A DNA stretch of 64,000 nucleotides from Siphonodentalium dalli. Its lineage: Eukaryota; Mollusca; Scaphopoda; Gadilida; Siphonodentaliidae. Below, one piece after another: positions 58,401 to 64,000 of this stretch. The stretch is taken from positions 189,523,122 to 189,587,121 of the forward strand of contig CP136069.1 of NCBI GenBank assembly GCA_032622095.1, written 5' to 3'. The translations under genes and the position numbers were made by a program. Position 1 is the stretch's first letter. Every line of letters starts with the position of its first letter. Below the pieces are notes generated by a model that was not told the DNA's origin, did not search any database, and saw only the letters and a program-made list of their open reading frames with translations.

Positions 58401-61400
58401 TATACAATTTGTTTGATGAACTCCATTATGTTATACAATTTGTTTGATGAACTCCGTAATGTTATACAATTTGTTTGATGAACTCCATAATGTTATACAA
58501 TTTGTTTGATGAACTCCATAATGTTATACAATTTGTTTGATGAACTCCATAATGTTATACAATTTGTTTGATGAACTCCGTAATGTTATACAATTTGTTT
58601 GATGAACTCCGTAATGTTATGCAATGTGTTTGATGGACTCCATAATGTTATACAATGTGTTTGATGAACTCCGTAATGTTATACAATTTGTTTGATGAAC
58701 TCCATAATGTTATACAATTTGTTTGATGAACTCCATAATGTTATACAATTTGTTTGATGAACTCCGTAATGTTATGCAATGTGTTTGATGGACTCCATAA
58801 TGTTATACAATGTGTTTGATGAACTCCGTATGGTTATACAATTTGTTTGATGAACTCCATTATGTTATACAATTTGTTTGATGAACTCCGTAATGTTATG
58901 CAATGTGTTTGATGGACTCCATAATGTTATACAATTTGTTTGATGAACTCCGTAATGTTATACAATTTGTTTGATGAACTCCATAATGTTATACAATTTG
59001 TTTGATGAACTCCATAATGTTATACAATTTGTTTGATGAACTCCGTAATGTTATACAATTTGTTTGATGAACTCCGTAATGTTATGCAATGTGTTTGATG
59101 GACTCCATAATGTTATACAATGTGTTTGATGAACTCCGTAATGTTATACAATTTGTTTGATGAACTCCATAATGTTATACAATTTGTTTGATGAACTCCG
59201 TAATGTTATACAATTTGTTTGAAAAACTCCATAATGTTATACAATGTGTTTGATGAACTCCGTAATGATATACAATGTGTTTGATGAACTCCGTAATGTT
59301 ATACTATTTGTTTGATGAACTCCATAATGTTATACAATTTGTTTGATGAACTCCATAATGTTATACAATTTGTTTGATGAACTCCGTAATGTTATACAAT
59401 TTGTTTGATGAACTCCGTATGGTTATACAATTTGTTTGATGAACTCCATTATGTTATACAATTTGTTTGATGAACTCCGTAATGTTATACAATTTGTTTG
59501 ATGAACTCCATAATGTTATACAATTTGTTTGATGAACTCCATAATGTTATACAATTTGTTTGATGAACTCCATAATGTTATACAATTTGTTTGATGAACT
59601 CCGTAATGTTATACAATTTGTTTGATGAACTCCGTAATGTTATGCAATGTGTTTGATGGACTCCATAATGTTATACAATGTGTTTGATGAACTCCGTAAT
59701 GTTATACAATTTGTTTGATGAACTCCATAATGTTATACAATTTGTTTGATGAACTCCATAATGTTATACAATTTGTTTGATGAACTCCGTAATGTTATGC
59801 AATGTGTTTGATGGACTCCATAATGTTATACAATGTGTTTGATGAACTCCGTATGGTTATACAATTTGTTTGATGAACTCCATTATGTTATACAATTTGT
59901 TTGATGAACTCCGTAATGTTATGCAATGTGTTTGATGGACTCCATAATGTTATACAATTTGTTTGATGAACTCCGTAATGTTATACAATTTGTTTGATGA
60001 ACTCCATAATGTTATACAATTTGTTTGATGAACTCCATAATGTTATACAATTTGTTTGATGAACTCCATAATGTTATACAATTTGTTTGATGAACTCCGT
60101 AATGTTATACAATTTGTTTGATGAACTCCGTAATGTTATGCAATGTGTTTGATGAACTCCGTAATGTTATACAATTTGTTTGATGAACTCCATAATGTTA
60201 TACAATTTGTTTGATGAACTCCGTAATGTTATACAATTTGTTTGAAGAACTCCGTAATGTTATGCAATGTGTTTGATGGACTCCATAATGTTATACAATG
60301 TGTTTGATGAACTCCGTAATGTTATACAATTTGATTGATGAACTCCATAATGTTATACAATTTGTTTGATGAACTCCGTAATGTTATGCAATGTGTTTGA
60401 TGAACTCCGTAATGTTATACAATTTGTTTGATGAACTCCATAATGTTATACAATTTGTTTGATGAACTCCATAATGTTATACAATTTGTTTGATGAACTC
60501 CGTAATGTTATACAATTTGTTTGATGAACTCCATAATGTTATACAATTTGTTTGATGAACTCCATAATGTTATACAATTTGTTTGATGAACTCCATAATG
60601 TTATACAATTTGTTTGATGAACTCCGTAATGTTATACAATTTGTTTGATGAACTCCATAATGTTATACAATTTGTTTGATGAACTCCATAATGTTATACA
60701 ATTTGTTTGATGAACTCCATAATGTTATACAATTTGTTTGAAAAACTCCATAATGTTATACAATGTGTTTGATGAACTCCGTAATGTTATACAATTTGTT
60801 TGATGAACTCCGTAATGTTATACAATTTGTTTGATGAACTCCATAATGTTATACAATTTGTTTGATGAACTCCATAATGTTATACAATTTGTTTGATGAA
60901 CTCCATAATGTTATACAATTTGTTTGATGGACTCCATAATGTTATACAATTTGTTTGATGAACTCCATAATGTTATACAATTTGTTTGATGAACTCCATA
61001 ATGTTATACAATTTGTTTGAAAAACTCCATAATGTTATACAATGTGTTTGATGAACTCCGTAATGATATACAATGTGTTTGATGAACTCCGTAATGTTAT
61101 ACAATTTGTTTGATGAACTCCATAATGTTATACAATTTGTTTGATGAACTCCATAATGTTATACAATTTGTATGATGAACTCCGTAATGTTATACAATTT
61201 GTTTGATGAACTCCGTATGGTTATACCATTTGTTTGATGAACTCCATTATGTTATACAATTTGTTTGATGAACTCCGTAATGCTATACAATTTGTTTGAT
61301 GAACTCCATAATGTTATACAATTTGTTTGATGAACTCCATAATGTTATACAATTTGTTTGATGAACTCCATAATGTTATACAATTTGTTTGATGAACTCC

Positions 61401-62846
61401 GTAATGTTATACAATTTGTTTGATGAACTCCGTAATGTTATGCAATGTGTTTGATGGACTCCATAATGTTATACAATGTGTTTGATGAACTCCGTAATGT
61501 TATACAATTTGTTTGATGAACTCCATAATGTTATACAATTTGTTTGATGAACTCCATAATGTTATACAATTTGTTTGATGAACTCCGTAATGTTATGCAA
61601 TGTGTTTGATGGACTCCATAATGTTATACAATGTGTTTGATGAACTCCGTATGGTTATACAATTTGTTTGATGAACTCCATTATGTTATACAATTTGTTT
61701 GATGAACTCCGTAATGTTATGCAATGTGTTTGATGGACTCCATAATGTTATACAATTTGTTTGATGAACTCCGTAATGTTATACAATTTGTTTGATGAAC
61801 TCCATAATGTTATACAATTTGTTTGATGAACTCCATAATGTTATACAATTTGTTTGATGAACTCCGTAATGTTATACAATTTGTTTGATGAACTCCGTAA
61901 TGTTATGCAATGTGTTTGATGGACTCCATAATGTTATACAATGTGTTTGATGAACTCCGTAATGTTATACAATTTGTTTGATGAACTCCATAATGTTATA
62001 CAATTTGTTTGATGAACTCCGTAATGTTATACAATTTGTTTGATGAACTCCGTAATGTTATGCAATGTGTTTGATGGACTCCATAATGTTATACAATGTG
62101 TTTGATGGACTCCATAATGTTATACAATTTGATTGATGAACTCCGTAATGTTATACAATTTGATTGATGAACTCCATAATGTTATACAATTTGTTTAATG
62201 AACTCCGTAATGTTATGCAATTTGTTTAATGAACTCCATAATGTTATACAATGTGTTTGATGAACTCCGTAATGTTATACAATTTGTTTGATGAACTCCA
62301 TAATGTTATACAATTTGTTTGATGAACTCCATAATGTTATACAATTTGTTTGATGAACTCCATAATGTTATACAATTTGTTTGATGAACTCCATAATGTT
62401 ATACAATTTGTTTGATGAACTCCATAATGTTATACAATTTGTTTGATGAAGTCCGTAATGTTATACAATTTGTTTGATGAACTCCATAATGTTATACAAT
62501 TTGTTTGATGAACTCCGTAATGTTATACAATTTGTTTGATGAACTCCGTAATGTTATACAATTTGTTTGATGGACTCCATAATGTTATACAATGTGTTTG
62601 ATGGACTCCATAATGTTATACAATTTGTTTGATGAACTCCGTAATGTTATACAATTTGTTTGATGGACTCCATAATGTTATACAATGTGTTTGATGAACT
62701 CCGTAATGTTATACAATTTGTTTGATGAACTCCATAATGTTATACAATTTGTTTGATGAACTCCGTAATGTTATACAATTTGTTTGATGAACTCCATAAT
62801 GTTATACAATTTGTTTGATGAACTCCATAATGTTATACAATTTGTT
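49459..62846. repeat. 31-bp minisatellite array, 431 monomer periods
   Basis: Monomer contains ATACAATTTGTTTGATGAAC then TCCATAATGTT or TCCGTAATGTT. Phase is exact: the AACTCC landmark at 49460 and that at 62821 differ by 13361 bp, which is 431 x 31, so there is no net indel over 13 kb. Main variants are CCGTAATG/CCATAATG, GTTATGCAATGTG, GATGGACTCC, TTGAAAAACTCC, GTATGGTTATAC and CATTATGTTATAC. They occur in recurring blocks. No open frames or other content. Confidence 0.97.
51068..56803. repeat. 3100-bp higher-order duplication within the 31-bp array
   Basis: Rare variants recur exactly 3100 bp (100 monomers) apart. GAAAAACTCC occurs at 51068/54168, 51347/54447 and 53703/56803. TTGATTGATG occurs near 52860/55960, and GTTACACAAT at 53129/56229. 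At least two private changes distinguish the copies (CTCTATAATG near 55569 and CCGTAAAGTT near 55789). Confidence 0.85.
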
Positions 62847-62974
62847 AGGATAGGATAGGATAGGATATTTTATTTGCAATACACATATCTATTACATAAT
62901 AGTGGCGAACATTATGGAAAATTATGTCGTATATTGTGGGAGATGGCATAGTCTGGCAAGACTGTCTTCCTGCC
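62847..62974 (-). mobile_element. 128-bp truncated retroposon inserted in the 31-bp array
   Basis: Flanked by an exact 7-bp duplication ATTTGTT (62840-62846, 62975-62981). Removing the insert and one duplication copy restores exactly one 31-bp period between the flanking monomers. On the minus strand the insert ends GCAAATAAAATATCC, with TATCC repeated four times, as in the 3' end of a non-LTR/SINE retroposon with a pentanucleotide tail. Its other end (GGCAGGAAGACAGTC on the minus strand) is presumably a 5' truncation. Confidence 0.9.
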
Positions 62975-62981
62975 ATTTGTT

Positions 62982-64000
62982 TGATGAACTCCGTAATGAT
63001 AAACAATTTGTTTGATGAACTCCGTAATATTATACAATTTGTTTGATGAACTCCGTAATATTATACAATTTGTTTGATGAACTCCATAATATTATACAAT
63101 TTGTTTGATGAACTCCATAATATTATACTATTTGTTTGATGAACTCCGTAATGTTATACAATTTGTTTGATGAACTCCATAATATTATACTATTTGTTAG
63201 ATGAACTCCGTAATGTTAAACTATTTGTTTGATGAACTCCGTAATGTTATACAATTTGTTTGATGAACTCCGTAATGTTATACAATTTGTTTGATGAACT
63301 CCATAATATTATACTATTTGTTTGATGAACTCCGCAATGTTATACAATTTGTTTGATGAACTCCGTAATGTTATACAATTTGTTTGATGAACTCCATAAT
63401 ATTATACTATTTGTTTGATGAACTCCGTAATGTTATAAAATTTGTTTGATGAACTCCGTAATGTTATGCAATGTGTTTGATGGACTCCATAATGTTATAC
63501 AATGTGTTTGATGAACTCCGTAATGTTATACAATTTGATTGATGAACTCCATAATGTTATACAATTTGTTTGATGAACTCCGTAATGTTATACAATTTGT
63601 TTAATGAACTCCGTAATGTTATGCAATGTGTTTGATGGACTCCATAATGTTATACAATGTGTTTGATGAACTCCGTAATGTTATACAATTTGTTTGATGA
63701 ACTCCATAATGTTATACAATTTGTTTGATGAACTCCATAATGTTATACAATTTGTTTGATGAACTCCATAATGTTATACAATTTGTTTGATGAACTCCAT
63801 AATGTTATACAATTTGTTTGATGAACTCCATAATGTTATACAATTTGTTTGATGAACTCCGTAATGTTATACAATTTGTTTGATGAACTCCATAATGTTA
63901 TACAATTTGTTTGATGAACTCCGTAATGTTATACAATTTGTTTGATGAACTCCGTAATGTTATACAATTTGTTTGATGGACTCCATAATGTTATACAATG
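62982..64000. repeat. 31-bp minisatellite array, right part running off the window
   Basis: About 33 monomers in exact 31-bp phase (62987 to 63979 is 32 periods). The first half is enriched for TAATATTATAC and TATACTATTTG variants that are rare left of the retroposon. The second half returns to the standard variant set. Confidence 0.95.

Noticed and set aside
49460-64000. CRISPR-like regular repeats
   Set aside because: Monomers are contiguous with no unique spacers, and the genome is eukaryotic; this is a minisatellite.

Overview
This window looks like non-coding, repeat-dominated chromosomal DNA of a metazoan, probably a marine invertebrate such as a mollusc. The taxon is a guess. The evidence for an animal-type genome is AT-rich intergenic sequence without operons, kilobase-scale minisatellites, AATAAA-ended retroposon tails, and non-autonomous DNA transposons with piggyBac-, hAT- and PIF/Harbinger-type ends. 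I found no intact recognisable protein gene, tRNA or rRNA. Most long open frames are by-products of tandem repeats or palindromes.

Layout: (1) 167-7919 is a 48-bp minisatellite of about 160 units containing a very recent 2355-bp tandem duplication. (2) 7920-27440 is mostly unique AT-rich DNA carrying five copies of a double-hairpin piggyBac-like MITE (8.3, 15.5, 21.3, 25.0 and 26.3 kb; a sixth lies at 41.5 kb). It also has a second TTAA-flanked hairpin MITE, several long hairpins, a 515-bp dispersed repeat, a decayed protein remnant near 20.1-20.7 kb and a 570-bp polypurine tract. (3) 27449-41146 is the most interesting object: a 13.7-kb inverted-repeat structure. Its two arms are arrays of a 353-bp satellite (about 4 units on the left, about 18 inverted units on the right). 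Both ends carry identical short caps of 10-bp repeats, and an exact 8-bp direct repeat (CCTAATAA) flanks the whole. I read it as one giant Foldback/Galileo-style transposon without a transposase, with smaller elements nested inside. (4) 41155-49458 holds a double-hairpin MITE, a possible last exon with polyadenylation signals, a hAT-type element (8-bp TSD), a PIF/Harbinger-type element (TTA TSD), and a 461-bp foldback element whose arms are built of 22-bp repeats. (5) 49460-64000 is a 31-bp minisatellite running off the window. Its first 431 periods keep exact phase, and one 128-bp retroposon insertion carries a 7-bp TSD.

The elements do not form a gene system. They show a heterochromatin-like region shaped by tandem-array duplication and non-autonomous transposons, many with strong dyad symmetry. 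All calls come from reading the sequence by eye. Copy numbers are approximate where stated, and family assignments rest on terminal motifs and target-site duplications, not on transposase genes.
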